A stretch of DNA of 24,410 nt from Phallusia fumigata (Eukaryota > Chordata > Ascidiacea > Phlebobranchia > Ascidiidae), in assembly GCA_008931825.1 (NCBI GenBank), contig QXVZ01010606.1, positions 1 to 24,410 of the forward strand, given 5' to 3'. The position numbers and the translations under genes were made by a program. Of this stretch, positions 12,201 through 18,496 are shown one piece after another; position 1 is the stretch's first letter, and every line of letters begins with the position of its first letter. The notes below the pieces were generated by a model. That model ran no database searches, was not told where the DNA came from, and saw only the letters and a program-made list of their open reading frames with translations.

Positions 12201-15200
12201 GGTATTCCGGCGGTCATCGTATGTGTTTCGGCGGTTGTCGATAGTTCGGGCTACGGTAGTGACACTTCATGCTGGCTCAAAGTCGACTCAGGATTCATCT
12301 GGAGCTTCGTGGGTCCGGTGTGCGCAGTCATCCTCTGCAATCTTATCTTTCTCGCCATCACAGTGTTCAAGATGTACCGACACACTCTCACGTACACTGA
12401 CTCGTCCAAAGTCAACGCAATCAAGTACGTACACGAAACTTAGTTGCTTTTAAAACTGTACAAGGCCTATATCGGTCGGCCAGGGATTTAGTCTAAGATG
12501 AGTTCAAATTTCTTGCTACTAAACTCGAGCCTGATACCCCATAGTGAAAGCGGCTAGTGTGAAAGGTGAAGCCACTTAGGAATCTTATAATTTATCAGAC
12601 TTGCCCTTTGTCCCTCGCGCGAAGTGCTCGATTATACCGTGTCCGGCGCTAATGCGACAATACCGTGCGCTATGATAAACGCAGCCTTCCACTATTCCCA
12701 CAAGTGCACACACCGATAATTGAACACTTCCTTCCATGTGTTAGGGCTTCCGTGCGTGGTGCATCCGTGCTCCTCTGTTTACTGGGGATCACTTGGGCAT
12801 TTGGAATTCTCTGGGTGTGGGAGAAGGCACCTGTCATGGCTTACCTCTTCTGCATCTTCAACGCTTTCCAGGGCCTCTGCATCTTCGTCTTCCACTGTTT
12901 ATTGCAGAAGAAGGTGAGCGTTATTATTACTGTATTTTTTTCCTTCCAACAAAATCTTGTAATGGATGCCGGCTTGCTGTAATAATCTCATAGATGTCGG
13001 TTACAATGCCATTTTTTCGTTCCATTTGCGTCGCGTTATTTCTAGATTTGACATTAGCGAGAGCACTTACAGTTCGGTTGTAAATTATTGAAAGGTTTGC
13101 GGTCGAGGCGTCCGCATCTATTATTGATGTTCAAGACCGTCAACTCACAGACGCAAAATCACCGACTTTGCAGCGTTTCCTAATAAAAACAGCAACGTAC
13201 ATGTACAGCAAGTTCAACTTGAACTTAAACCCAGTCCAGAGCTGTCAACTTTTCCGTACTTGCGTTTCGACCCTGTGGAGCCAACACACATCGAAACCAA
13301 TGCGGAAATCACAACACTTTAGCGATAGTGCGTTACGTCATGCTCGCGTCAGGTTACATCACTCCGATGGCGTTGACCCTAGCAGCTATCGTCCTTTGCC
13401 ACATCCGCAAATCGGGCCACGGTGTTAAGTAGTATAGGTCGGAATAAGTTCGTAAATATATCGCCCACAAGGCATGGGACGAAGAAATTACCGGCTTCTA
13501 AAACCGGCACGGCTGAATACTGCTTAGTGTACCTCGCATGCCAACCTATATATCATTCATGGAATGCTCTTCGCCGAAGCCAGAGCCCGGCAACGGCTTT
13601 TTGCTTCCACTTTTTCGTGGTGGCTAGCAATGTTTACTAACGCGCCCTAAGGTTTCCTCTAAACACGACGCTCGGTGCCGTCCGAACTGCGCCGTAAATA
13701 ATAGTAGCTCCAAGTCGCTTGGACGCCCGTTATCAGAAAACCATGAAGACAAACAAACGCTTGGCGCATTAAGCAATTCGATACAGCCCGTAGAACATCG
13801 TTTGCGCTCTTTTGCGCATTTCAACTTCCTGTTCGCGTCGATCGCTGAAAGGTGCGCTGGCGGTGGCTGACGGTTGACTTGCAGCGCGAAGTGCGTTCCC
13901 ATGACCCTCGACAGGGCACGGTGATACGACGCCATGGCGCGATGGCGTGAAGTGTTTTCATCTCCTTCAGTAAGCTCTAACCATAACACACTCACATGTC
14001 AATTTCGAAATCATACCTGCGATCTACCCCGGGAAATGGCCGACACCTGAGACCCAATTCTGCTTTGAATTACCAACACTCATGCCAAGTTCTTGTTTCA
14101 GGTGCGAACCGAGTACAGCAGGTGCTTCGGTCGTTCGGCGTGCTGCCGCAAACGCGGGCAGGAATCCTACGTCAGCAACAGCATGTCGTTTTCCAAGCAG
14201 TACACTCCTGGCCGCTACACGGCGCCCAACACCACCACACACAGTACCACTCTGACCACGCAAACTACCAGCGTAAGTGATGGATGCAAAGCCCGTGTGG
14301 AGATAAATGCCGCGCACTAATTCCCACTTAATCTGTGGCTTGAAGCTAATTTATTGCGTTGGTGCTGCTGGTGAATCAAGCTTGCCAATGAGCAACATGG
14401 CCTGGCGGTAAAACCGCTGCACGGCCATAAATCTAAATAATCAGCTTAGCTCGTGCGTCAGTGGCAAACGCTCACCGCGCTTGATTTTCTTCGCAGCAGT
14501 CACAGCTGAGGCGAATGTGGAACGAGACAGTGGTGAACGGACCGCGCACCTCGGATTCGGCGATCAATCACTCGCAAGATCTAAACACAATGCCAAACAG
14601 AGGTAAGGCGTCGATAGCAGCTGCCATTCGCCGCAGATCCTATAATTGCAAAATGCGCGAACACTCCCCCATGCAATATGTATATATGCCTGGTAACAAC
14701 ACATAATGTGTGACTCCATCGAATTGCTGCCTGACTCATACCATGTGGTTCGCCCACTCCAAGCCGCTTGCACTAATCAATTTAATCGGAATAACTTTGC
14801 ACAGAGTTTGATAGGAATTCCGCCACGCTGCAGCGCCGTGACGACTGACCACCGGGCACACTGCGCCCTGTGTAGTCTCGCTATAGTAAGTTTTCACAGC
14901 TCACCCATCTATGCTTAGCCACAATCACACACTGTAGAAGCTTTTGGTCCACCCAAAGACTTTAATCCCCAAAGCAGATTCAACCGTTTTAAGTTTAACA
15001 CATATCACTTCAATGCAAAAAAAATTCTTAGCATCAGTCTGAAGCTAACGCCACATCACCCATCAAACCCATGTGCGATCTTGCTCTTAAGGGTCGCTTC
15101 GCTTACTAACCAACCCACGCATGCGGTGCGCCACCTTGCGGAGCCGCGGATTCGACACCACGTCGTCATCCATCATATTTTTCTATCCTCATAACGATTC

Positions 15201-17105
15201 GCCTCCCCCGCCGCCGTCCATTGGCATTAGCCGTAGCGACACTCTTATGGCAGGTCCGGGTACGTGTGAGTGCCTTCCTGTGTCGTAGCAGTGCCGTGTG
15301 TGACGCAACACGTTAGTCAGGTTGTTGCTACTAACGACGCGCCTAACCCTGTTCGCATGACCACGTGGCATCACCAAACCTTGCTTGGTCGACATTCATC
15401 TTTTGGAATGGCGTGCTTGTCGTATTCATGTGCAATATGTTGCATTCATGTCGATTATTGGTTTGTTATTTTCGCATAAAGTAGTTTCTTTTATGCGTGG
15501 TATGTCGTAAACTTGATGTGAACGCAACCTGTTGCATTGGTGGTAAAACTTGCTTCGTTTCCAGACCAAGTCCGCACCGGCACCAGAGGGCAACGTCACA
15601 GCGCCACACAGCAATTCCCATCATCGTCATCGCCTCAGTTGCGACGTTCAAGTGTTGAGCGGCTTCTCCACGACGTGACGCAGCAAAATAACTTGCCCCT
15701 CAACGACCACGTGGAAACGGCCAACCAACACGAAGACGAGGTTTTTCTTCCCGCCAAGGCCGCCGCCGTGCCGCGGGATGTCGCCCAAGAGCTTGTTGGT
15801 GAAGACGCGTATGAGTACGATCGCTTACAGCGCCACTGCCACTTACCGGACGGCAGTTGTCACCGAGATTGCCACCAGCACTACCACTCATCCGACAACG
15901 AGTGCTCGCATAGACATCATGGCCATTACCCACGTCACAACCCGGCACCCGGCAACCCACCGCGCCCGCACCCCCGCTCAATGACCATGAACCCGATAAA
16001 GCCGGCACATCAGTTCAGTGAAAATGAAGAACCCACTAGGCCTCGAAGGCAGCAGTTTGCACGCGCTAGCACACTTGCCCAGCAACCAGGACGCCAATGG
16101 GATGGGAGGCGCCCTTCTTCACCATCGAGGCGCTTCTCGCAACCTGTCCATCTGGAAAATGCATGTCCTCATCATCCACCACAGGAACGCTGTCAAGACG
16201 CATGTTACGGGCCACCGGAGGCTCATCCAGGTCACTACCGACAATACAATGACGATTCGTATATCGCCAACAAGCAACGACCCACCTTGGAGCCGCTTCA
16301 CTCTTCACGTGTCCCGCACAGACGCCGTCGATCTCTCAACAGTTCCGACTCTGACGAGGCGATTGTTAATGATTTTAGCGCAAGTAGCAGCGCCGGGTCC
16401 TCTTGCGGAAATCCCGCATCTTTGAATCGAGGAGGCGTCGGCCGCTCCACTCTAGTTGACAACATCATCCACGAACATCGCGACGTCGATGTCGGCGACG
16501 ATCAACCGACGCCTCAGGAACGCCACCGCGAGCAATGGACGCCTCTCTATCGCGATGAGACAGATCTGGAAGTGCAGAGATTAACTGATCCAAACGAGGC
16601 CAACAGCGCAGATGAGAGAACCCACGTGAAGCTGGGTCTGGTCGACAATCAACGCGACTCCGCGTTTTACCAAAGCATGAACGATCTTCCAAACAGCACT
16701 GGAGCGCAGTACAGCTCCCCATCGAGTGGATGCAGCACAGAAATGGCGAGCGGCGACGACGATTTGGCGTACCACGAGAGGCAACACCGCATAACAGAAG
16801 GCAACAATCCTCGTTACGTGCTATCGCCTCCCGTTGCGTTTAAATCGTCAAGAACAACCGCTCCCGCTCCCCGCAAGGAGCGAAAATACGAGGACATGAT
16901 TATAAAGTCGCACGACGACAATGACGACGTCGCTGTTTACTACAAAAAAGAAGCGACGGAGAGGTTGCAGGACCCGCGTGACGAGCGCTACACAGAACAT
17001 ACGCCAAACTCGCAACTCTTAGCGGCTCCGCGTCATCACGCTCCTGAGGCTTCCGATGCCGGTCGGAACTCGGCTGGTTCCGGGAGGATGGCAACTTGCT
17101 TGTAG
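123..17105 (+). CDS. Adgrl: Latrophilin-like adhesion GPCR (ADGRL family), 3' part of the gene, multi-exon
   Basis: Seen: a chain of plus-strand exons with GT-AG borders and matching phases encodes, in order, most of an OLF domain, a Thr/Pro linker, an HRM with four cysteines, the GAIN domain, a GPS motif ending CDHLTNF, seven membrane helices, the conserved juxtamembrane tail ([13 protein letters not shown]) and a tail of about 510 residues in the last exon. The spliced length in the window is 4437 nt, or 1478 codons plus stop, if the 102-nt segment 1121..1222 is an intron; otherwise it is 102 nt longer. Known: latrophilins are surface receptors that bind teneurins and FLRTs at contacts between cells, and they self-cleave at the GPS. 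The free N-terminus of the membrane fragment then acts as a tethered agonist. Odd: the OLF metal-site residues are replaced, and an assembly duplication repeats part of the OLF exon. The 5' end (signal peptide, lectin domain, start of OLF) is outside the window. Family assignment is very secure; vertebrate paralogue numbering does not apply. Confidence 0.96.
240..606 (+). other. Adgrl intron (367 bp)
   Basis: AT-rich intron between two OLF exons, bounded by gtattt and ttgttgcag. I see no other feature in it. Confidence 0.8.
607..828 (+). CDS. Adgrl: Adgrl exon: OLF domain, middle part
   Basis: Acceptor ttgttgcag, donor gtaggc, phase 0 on both sides. It encodes [11 protein letters not shown] through KDTLQLE. 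The block [15 protein letters not shown] matches the OLF signature (D/E)LAVDExGLWVIY, and [10 protein letters not shown] matches QLNPYTLRxE of latrophilins. At the position of the conserved metal-binding Asp (TDIDLAVDE in myocilin and latrophilins) this protein has Glu (SGIELSVDE). Confidence 0.92.
985..1120 (+). CDS. Adgrl: Adgrl exon: OLF domain, third part
   Basis: Acceptor ctcttgtaaacag, starting in phase 0. It encodes [20 protein letters not shown] and then [22 protein letters not shown]. These match [24 protein letters not shown] and the YNTN strand of latrophilin OLF. The cysteine of LICGVLYVV, which takes part in the OLF disulfide in the family, is kept. The conserved Asn-Ala metal-site pair (NAF) is His-Thr (HTF). 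I end the exon at 1120, taking 1121..1222 as a 102-bp intron. That segment has no stop and may instead be translated, in which case the exon runs unbroken to 1381. Confidence 0.8.
1121..1222 (+). other. Candidate 102-bp in-frame intron (exitron-like) inside the OLF exon
   Basis: It begins gtacag and ends ttctttccag, is a multiple of three (34 codons) and has no stop in the receptor frame. Splicing it out joins RHG to PKKSSLALG and restores the spacing seen in other latrophilin OLF domains between the YNTN strand and the FISSVDYNP strand. Kept in, it adds a Pro/Arg-rich 34-residue loop with no counterpart in the family. I favour an intron, but only RNA can decide. Confidence 0.5.
1142..1638. 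repeat. Exact 248-bp direct duplication around an N (assembly overlap)
   Basis: Bases 1142..1389 and 1391..1638 read the same, separated by one N at 1390. The right copy repeats the OLF exon end (1472..1630) and its donor. Translating straight through gives two copies of the terminal OLF strands in one long reading frame, which is not credible biologically. I read this as an unmerged contig overlap. Confidence 0.9.
1223..1381 (+). CDS. Adgrl: Adgrl exon: OLF domain, last part (left assembly copy)
   Basis: It starts after ttctttccag with two bases completing a codon and ends G|gtacga (phase 1). It encodes [28 protein letters not shown] and [13 protein letters not shown]. The core FSSVxYNPRxxxLYxW...Y.LxFG is the terminal OLF strand set. 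The normally acidic metal ligand (SSVDYNP) is Lys here (SSVKYNP). The same bases recur at 1472..1630 because of the assembly duplication, and only one copy should be kept in a gene model. Confidence 0.85.
1639..1937 (+). other. Adgrl intron between the OLF and linker exons
   Basis: This is the unique part of the intron that begins at the G|gtacga donor (1382 or 1631, depending on the copy) and ends tttttttgcag. Nothing else is recognised. Confidence 0.75.
1938..2177 (+). CDS. Adgrl: Adgrl exon: Thr/Pro stalk and first half of HRM
   Basis: It follows gtttttttgcag and is joined in phase 1. It encodes a mucin-like linker rich in Thr, Ser and Pro ([32 protein letters not shown]) that is likely O-glycosylated. 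The first half of the hormone-receptor motif follows: [17 protein letters not shown] and then LPCPDQPG. The Cys, the Trp of SWPV and the second Cys match CxPxxxRxxxWPxTxxGxxxxxPCP of latrophilins. It ends G|gtgaga. Confidence 0.9.
2178..2817 (+). other. Adgrl intron (640 bp) inside the HRM
   Basis: Bounded by gtgaga and cccttctag. Short reading frames on both strands show no recognisable product. Confidence 0.75.
2818..2940 (+). CDS. Adgrl: Adgrl exon: second half of HRM and start of GAIN subdomain A
   Basis: The joined codon G|AC gives [28 protein letters not shown] and [12 protein letters not shown]. Two further cysteines, the Trp residues and GPDxSxC complete the four-cysteine HRM fold, and TWINEL matches the SPWVNQV helix that starts the GAIN domain. 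The acceptor is cccttctag and the donor is G|gtaagc. The ORF upstream of 2818 in the same frame is intronic. Confidence 0.9.
3173..3357 (+). CDS. Adgrl: Adgrl exon: GAIN subdomain A helices
   Basis: The acceptor is ttgcatcgccag, entered in phase 1, and the donor gtgagg follows in phase 0. It encodes [38 protein letters not shown] and [11 protein letters not shown]. It aligns with the latrophilin segment where GDVSSSVKLMEQLLDILD starts the helical GAIN subdomain. Sequence identity is modest, but position, phase and helix pattern fit. Confidence 0.85.
4858..4865. promoter_or_regulatory. CRE palindrome (TGACGTCA)
   Basis: A perfect full-site CRE lies inside the large intron, the classic binding site for CREB/ATF bZIP factors. 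The site is short and its use is unknown; a chance occurrence is quite possible. Confidence 0.25.
4947..5024 (+). repeat. tRNA-like / possible tRNA-derived SINE fragment
   Basis: The stretch ctagcggtaaaagcactcgc resembles the D-arm with A box of a tRNA gene (AGTGGTAGAGCACTCG type). About 35 bases on, gggtcaaatcgc resembles the T-arm B box (GGTTCAAATCC). The anticodon stem does not pair well and the acceptor stem is not obvious, so this is not an intact tRNA gene. It could be a decayed tRNA copy or a SINE head. No second copy is present in the window to confirm a repeat family. Confidence 0.4.
5485..5638 (+). CDS. Adgrl: Adgrl exon: GAIN subdomain A to B
   Basis: The acceptor is gtaattaaacag (phase 0) and the donor is G|gtaaat. 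It encodes [39 protein letters not shown] and SATG. This matches the family pattern VDNLLRPEALESWKDM...LLDVLEEGAFLLADNV. The frame is set by the conserved KSW and by the LLLGDD strand. Confidence 0.92.
5639..6010 (+). other. Adgrl intron (372 bp)
   Basis: AT-rich, bounded by gtaaat and tttcattttcag. No other feature seen. Confidence 0.8.
6011..6187 (+). CDS. Adgrl: Adgrl exon: GAIN subdomain B, strand-rich part
   Basis: The acceptor is cattttcag, entered in phase 1, and the donor is G|gtgaga. It encodes [35 protein letters not shown] and [11 protein letters not shown]. It corresponds to the latrophilin stretch VLEVTVLNTEGQVQELVFP that begins the beta-sandwich of GAIN-B. It has no long reading frame of its own and is recognised by homology and by its phases. 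Confidence 0.85.
6188..6677 (+). other. Adgrl intron (490 bp) with an assembly duplication
   Basis: It contains two identical 108-bp copies, 6316..6423 and 6425..6532, around the N at 6424. The real intron is therefore about 109 bp shorter. A looser repeat of about 38 bp, atgctcgcattaag (6284) versus atgcttgcataacg (6372), is also present. Confidence 0.8.
6316..6532. repeat. Identical 108-bp direct duplication around an N
   Basis: 6316..6423 equals 6425..6532 with a single N between. Same pattern as the other five N sites: an unmerged contig overlap. Confidence 0.88.
6678..6862 (+). CDS. Adgrl: Adgrl exon: GAIN subdomain B core
   Basis: The acceptor is cattctaacttgcag and the donor is AAG|gtcagt (phase 0). 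It encodes [31 protein letters not shown] and [12 protein letters not shown]. It aligns with VVKVVFILYNNLG...VNSQVIAASI...PVIFTVAHLEDKN of latrophilins, the strands packing against the GPS. Confidence 0.94.
7107..7337. repeat. Identical 115-bp direct duplication around an N
   Basis: 7107..7221 equals 7223..7337, with the N at 7222. Assembly overlap in an intron. Confidence 0.88.
7607..9109. repeat. 751-bp near-identical duplication around an N (probably two alleles)
   Basis: 7607..8357 and 8359..9109 align base for base without gaps and differ at about 12 positions, for example gtcatctac against gttggctac, gctaaagtgc against gcttaagtgc, and gccagcc against gccgacc. A divergence near 1.6% with one N between fits two haplotypes kept as adjacent contigs. 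Confidence 0.88.
9208..9254 (+). CDS. Adgrl: Adgrl exon: start of the GPS motif (47 bp)
   Basis: The acceptor is ttgttttctgcag (phase 0) and the donor is AG|gtcagt (phase 2). It encodes [15 protein letters not shown] plus two bases of a Ser codon. KCVYWSYS matches NCSFWNYS, the first cysteine and Trp of the GPS. The exon is not a multiple of three, so skipping it would shift the frame and abolish the receptor. Confidence 0.93.
9493..9720 (+). CDS. Adgrl: Adgrl exon: GPS cleavage site, tethered agonist and TM1
   Basis: The acceptor is ttttttgggtttcag. The first base completes Ser, then [13 protein letters not shown] follows and [13 protein letters not shown], with all GPS cysteines present. 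Cleavage is expected between Leu (9575..9577) and Thr (9578..9580), leaving TNFALLV as the Stachel peptide. TM1 is [19 protein letters not shown] plus IYTFTFF. The donor is CG|gtaaga (phase 2). The HLT catalytic triad is intact, so autoproteolysis should work. Confidence 0.97.
9721..10997 (+). other. Adgrl intron (1.28 kb)
   Basis: Rather GC-rich in its first half. Bounded by gtaaga and acttgcacag. I see no gene or repeat inside. Confidence 0.75.
10998..11251 (+). CDS. Adgrl: Adgrl exon: TM2, TM3 and start of TM4
   Basis: The acceptor is acttgcacag and the donor is G|gtaagc. It encodes [64 protein letters not shown] and YYLTGYG. It matches the latrophilin core [20 protein letters not shown]...LHYFFLAAFSWLCLEG. 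The Cys at the top of TM3 can pair with the one in extracellular loop 2 on the next exon. Confidence 0.97.
11252..12201 (+). other. Adgrl intron (950 bp)
   Basis: Bounded by gtaagc and tgttttttcag. Nothing else recognised. Confidence 0.75.
12202..12424 (+). CDS. Adgrl: Adgrl exon: TM4, extracellular loop 2, TM5
   Basis: The acceptor is tgttttttcag, entered in phase 1. It encodes [17 protein letters not shown]-like [37 protein letters not shown] and [15 protein letters not shown] and FIWSFVGP are conserved landmarks of ADGRL loop 2 and TM5. I place the donor at AA|gtacgt (phase 2), because the next exon then restores Lys and the NIK motif. Confidence 0.95.
12425..12744 (+). other. Adgrl intron (320 bp)
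   Basis: Bounded by gtacgt and cttccatgtgttag. No other feature seen. Confidence 0.8.
12745..12913 (+). CDS. Adgrl: Adgrl exon: TM6 and TM7
   Basis: The acceptor is ccatgtgttag and the donor is AAG|gtgagc (phase 0). It encodes [38 protein letters not shown] and [26 protein letters not shown] contains the TM6 tryptophan switch, and NAFQGxxIFVFHCxLQKK is the hallmark TM7 end of latrophilins. Confidence 0.97.
12914..14101 (+). other. Adgrl intron (1.19 kb)
   Basis: Bounded by gtgagc and agttcttgtttcag. A 123-codon minus-strand reading frame (13624..13995) resembles no known family and is probably chance. Confidence 0.75.
14102..14272 (+). CDS. Adgrl: Adgrl exon: membrane-proximal cytoplasmic tail
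   Basis: The acceptor is ttcttgtttcag and the donor is AGC|gtaagt, with phase 0 on both sides (57 codons). It encodes [19 protein letters not shown] and a Ser/Thr-rich stretch ending [18 protein letters not shown]...CC matches VHKEYSKCLRHSYCC, a likely palmitoylated cysteine cluster in this family (inference). Confidence 0.94.
14497..14602 (+). CDS. Adgrl: Adgrl exon: conserved RRMWN tail segment
   Basis: The acceptor is ttcttcgcag and the donor is G|gtaagg. It encodes [20 protein letters not shown] and [11 protein letters not shown]. It aligns with QSRIRRMWNDTVRKQTESS...NSTPTLNRG of vertebrate latrophilins. The acceptor is a tandem cagcag, so a transcript lacking the first Gln is also possible. 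Confidence 0.93.
14603..15564 (+). other. Adgrl intron (962 bp) with a possible cassette exon
   Basis: Bounded by gtaagg and cttcgtttccag. The last two constitutive exons join directly in phase (PNR-D-QVRTG). It contains the candidate 168-bp optional exon 15092..15259. Confidence 0.7.
15092..15259 (+). CDS. Adgrl: Possible alternative tail exon of Adgrl (168 bp, phase 1 to 1)
   Basis: It is preceded by gatcttgctcttaag and followed by the strong donor gtacgt. It has 56 codons with no stop in the receptor frame, so it can be included or skipped without a frameshift. It would encode [28 protein letters not shown] and MAGPG, Pro/Ser-rich like other latrophilin tails, which are known to be alternatively spliced. 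The acceptor is weak and no homologue is recognised. Confidence 0.35.
15565..17105 (+). CDS. Adgrl: Adgrl last exon: long disordered cytoplasmic tail with PDZ ligand, and stop
   Basis: The acceptor is gcttcgtttccag, entered in phase 1 with [10 protein letters not shown]. About 512 residues follow before TAG at 17103..17105. The tail is low in hydrophobic residues and rich in His, Ser, Asp, Pro and Arg. It holds a His/Cys-rich cluster (15831..15938), a second smaller one (about 16158..16230), a basic-then-acidic motif [16 protein letters not shown] and the charged stretch [16 protein letters not shown]. It ends RMATCL. Vertebrate latrophilins end VTSL and bind SHANK PDZ domains; Thr-Cys-Leu fits the same class I rule (S/T-x-hydrophobic). 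Apart from the end, the tail is not alignable by eye with vertebrate tails. The ATG-like starts upstream of 15565 are intronic. Confidence 0.93.
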
Positions 17106-17642
17106 ACAACATTTTCCCCCTGCATGCGGACTCTGTCAAACAGACCCTTGTAGGTTTGTAGGTTACTTGCTTTATTTATGATCGCGCCCCGCTTTTATCC
17201 AGCAACTTCTGCACGTGGGGTATTACGTGTTCGGCGTTCCGTTTGTTGGTTTGTTATTTTGTGCGCGACCAAGACGGTTTCTGTTTGTTTTGCTCTTTGT
17301 TATTTGGCCGACGCTATTTAGTTTATCATGTTCCAGTCCGATTGTGGCGCTGTCTGCCCCCTGATTTTTTTCTGATGCGTTCGCTTTACGTTTTGTCTTT
17401 GCATGGCGCTTGTAGCGTTTCACAACTTTTCTGCATCCAACACACACGATTTACCTATTGCAAGTGTCCGACCCTTTGGCGAATATACAGCTCCAAACTA
17501 CAACGTTTGCTTTCTCCGTGGCCGTTCTCGTTTAGAACGAATGGCTTCGACCGTGTTTGTGTGTTTGTGTGACAGCACTGTATTATTGCACTTTCACCCG
17601 AGCCTGGCGACAAGGAACAATCGTACCAGCATTATTAATAAA
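17106..17642 (+). other. Adgrl 3' untranslated region (predicted)
   Basis: T-rich sequence after the stop, running to the first AATAAA at 17637..17642, which gives a 3'UTR of about 540 to 570 nt. Reading frames here are short and unrecognised. Confidence 0.6.
17637..17642 (+). terminator. Poly(A) signal AATAAA for Adgrl
   Basis: A canonical hexamer in attaataaatcttc, 532 nt after the stop codon and the first AATAAA in the 3'UTR. Cleavage would be expected about 15 to 25 nt downstream. Confidence 0.6.
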
Positions 17643-17713
17643 TCTTCTATTGAAACTACAAAGCGTCCTGGTTTCTGCCGCGCGTTCCAGATTTCAATAA
17701 TCACAGCAAGGCA

Positions 17714-17719
17714 TTTATT
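17714..17719 (-). terminator. Poly(A) signal AATAAA (minus strand) for the Tctex-type gene
   Basis: The plus strand reads tttatt in gcatttatttctc, giving AATAAA on the minus strand about 560 nt after the minus-strand stop at 18277. It is the nearest canonical hexamer I found in that orientation. Confidence 0.5.
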
Positions 17720-18276
17720 TCTCACCCGCCCGTTGACATAAGCGCACGTTAAGGCCAGCGCCGAAAACTCTATTCGGCGCTATTCCAATCCATTGTTATC
17801 GTTGGACGGAGCTGTAAGAAGGGTCGATGCCTGTTATAACAACAGGCTCATGAGGTTCGCCGGGCAGGTGCGAGCAAACGAAAACATAAGTGAGGTTTCG
17901 CAATTTTTACCACAAATATTGACAAATGTCCCGAGCTGTTAGAGTTACATTCCGTAGTTGCCAGATGCTTATGTAACGTTGAAAGAAACCACAGAACCAA
18001 ACCACAAACACATACATTTCGTGAAGAGTGAATCGGAACTTGCATGTTGGAACCTTGTAGTAGGCAAAGCATTTTTTGTCTTTGCCTTGTTTTTACTGGA
18101 TTTAAAAGCTTGGGAGCTGGAGAGCTACACGGTGTAGAATCGTAGAAAACTAACACGATCATTTCATTCAGTATATAGCGAGAAATCAACAAAACAAGAG
18201 TACGTTACAGCGTCATCGATAAAGTTACCCACAGTGGTTGCGCAAATCAGCAAGTCACACTCAGCAAAGTCACGTG
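17720..18276 (-). other. Predicted 3'UTR of the Tctex-type gene
   Basis: The stretch between the minus-strand stop codon and the minus-strand AATAAA. The short reading frames in it show no recognisable product. Confidence 0.45.
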
Positions 18277-18496
18277 TCACTCAAGATAAACGGCGTACAC
18301 AGTGACTATGCAGAAAAGCGAATTGTTTTGGTAGGAGCAGGTGACGTAGCTGTCATTTTTCGGGTCCCAGGCGCAAAGGCTCCCCACTTGCACCCCCTGG
18401 TCCATCTTCTGACCCAGAGTGACGTACACAACGCATTTGTATCGTCGAGCCCAAACCGACGACTTCACCTTTTCCTTCGTTTCGTCCGCAATCTTT
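18277..18496 (-). CDS. Tctex-type gene exon 3: core beta strands and stop
   Basis: Minus-strand acceptor tttgaaatttgcag. The first base completes Arg, then KIADETKEKVKSSVWARRYK follows and continues to VYAVYLE and TGA (18279..18277). It holds most of the Tctex-1 dimer fold. Using this acceptor rather than the GTG inside the exon recovers the KIADETKEKVK helix expected before RYK. Confidence 0.92.

Noticed and set aside
13624..13995. 123-codon minus-strand ORF
   Set aside because: Intronic, no recognisable motif, and no matching splice sites or partner exons.
14805..14885. 81-bp segment with acceptor and gtaagt-like donor as an extra Adgrl tail exon
   Set aside because: In the phase required by the flanking exons it hits TGA after 14 codons. 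The open frame has the wrong phase.
15700..16787. Several ORFs in other frames over the long tail exon
   Set aside because: They are shadows of the 512-residue coding exon, whose frame is fixed by the upstream splice phase and the PDZ ligand.
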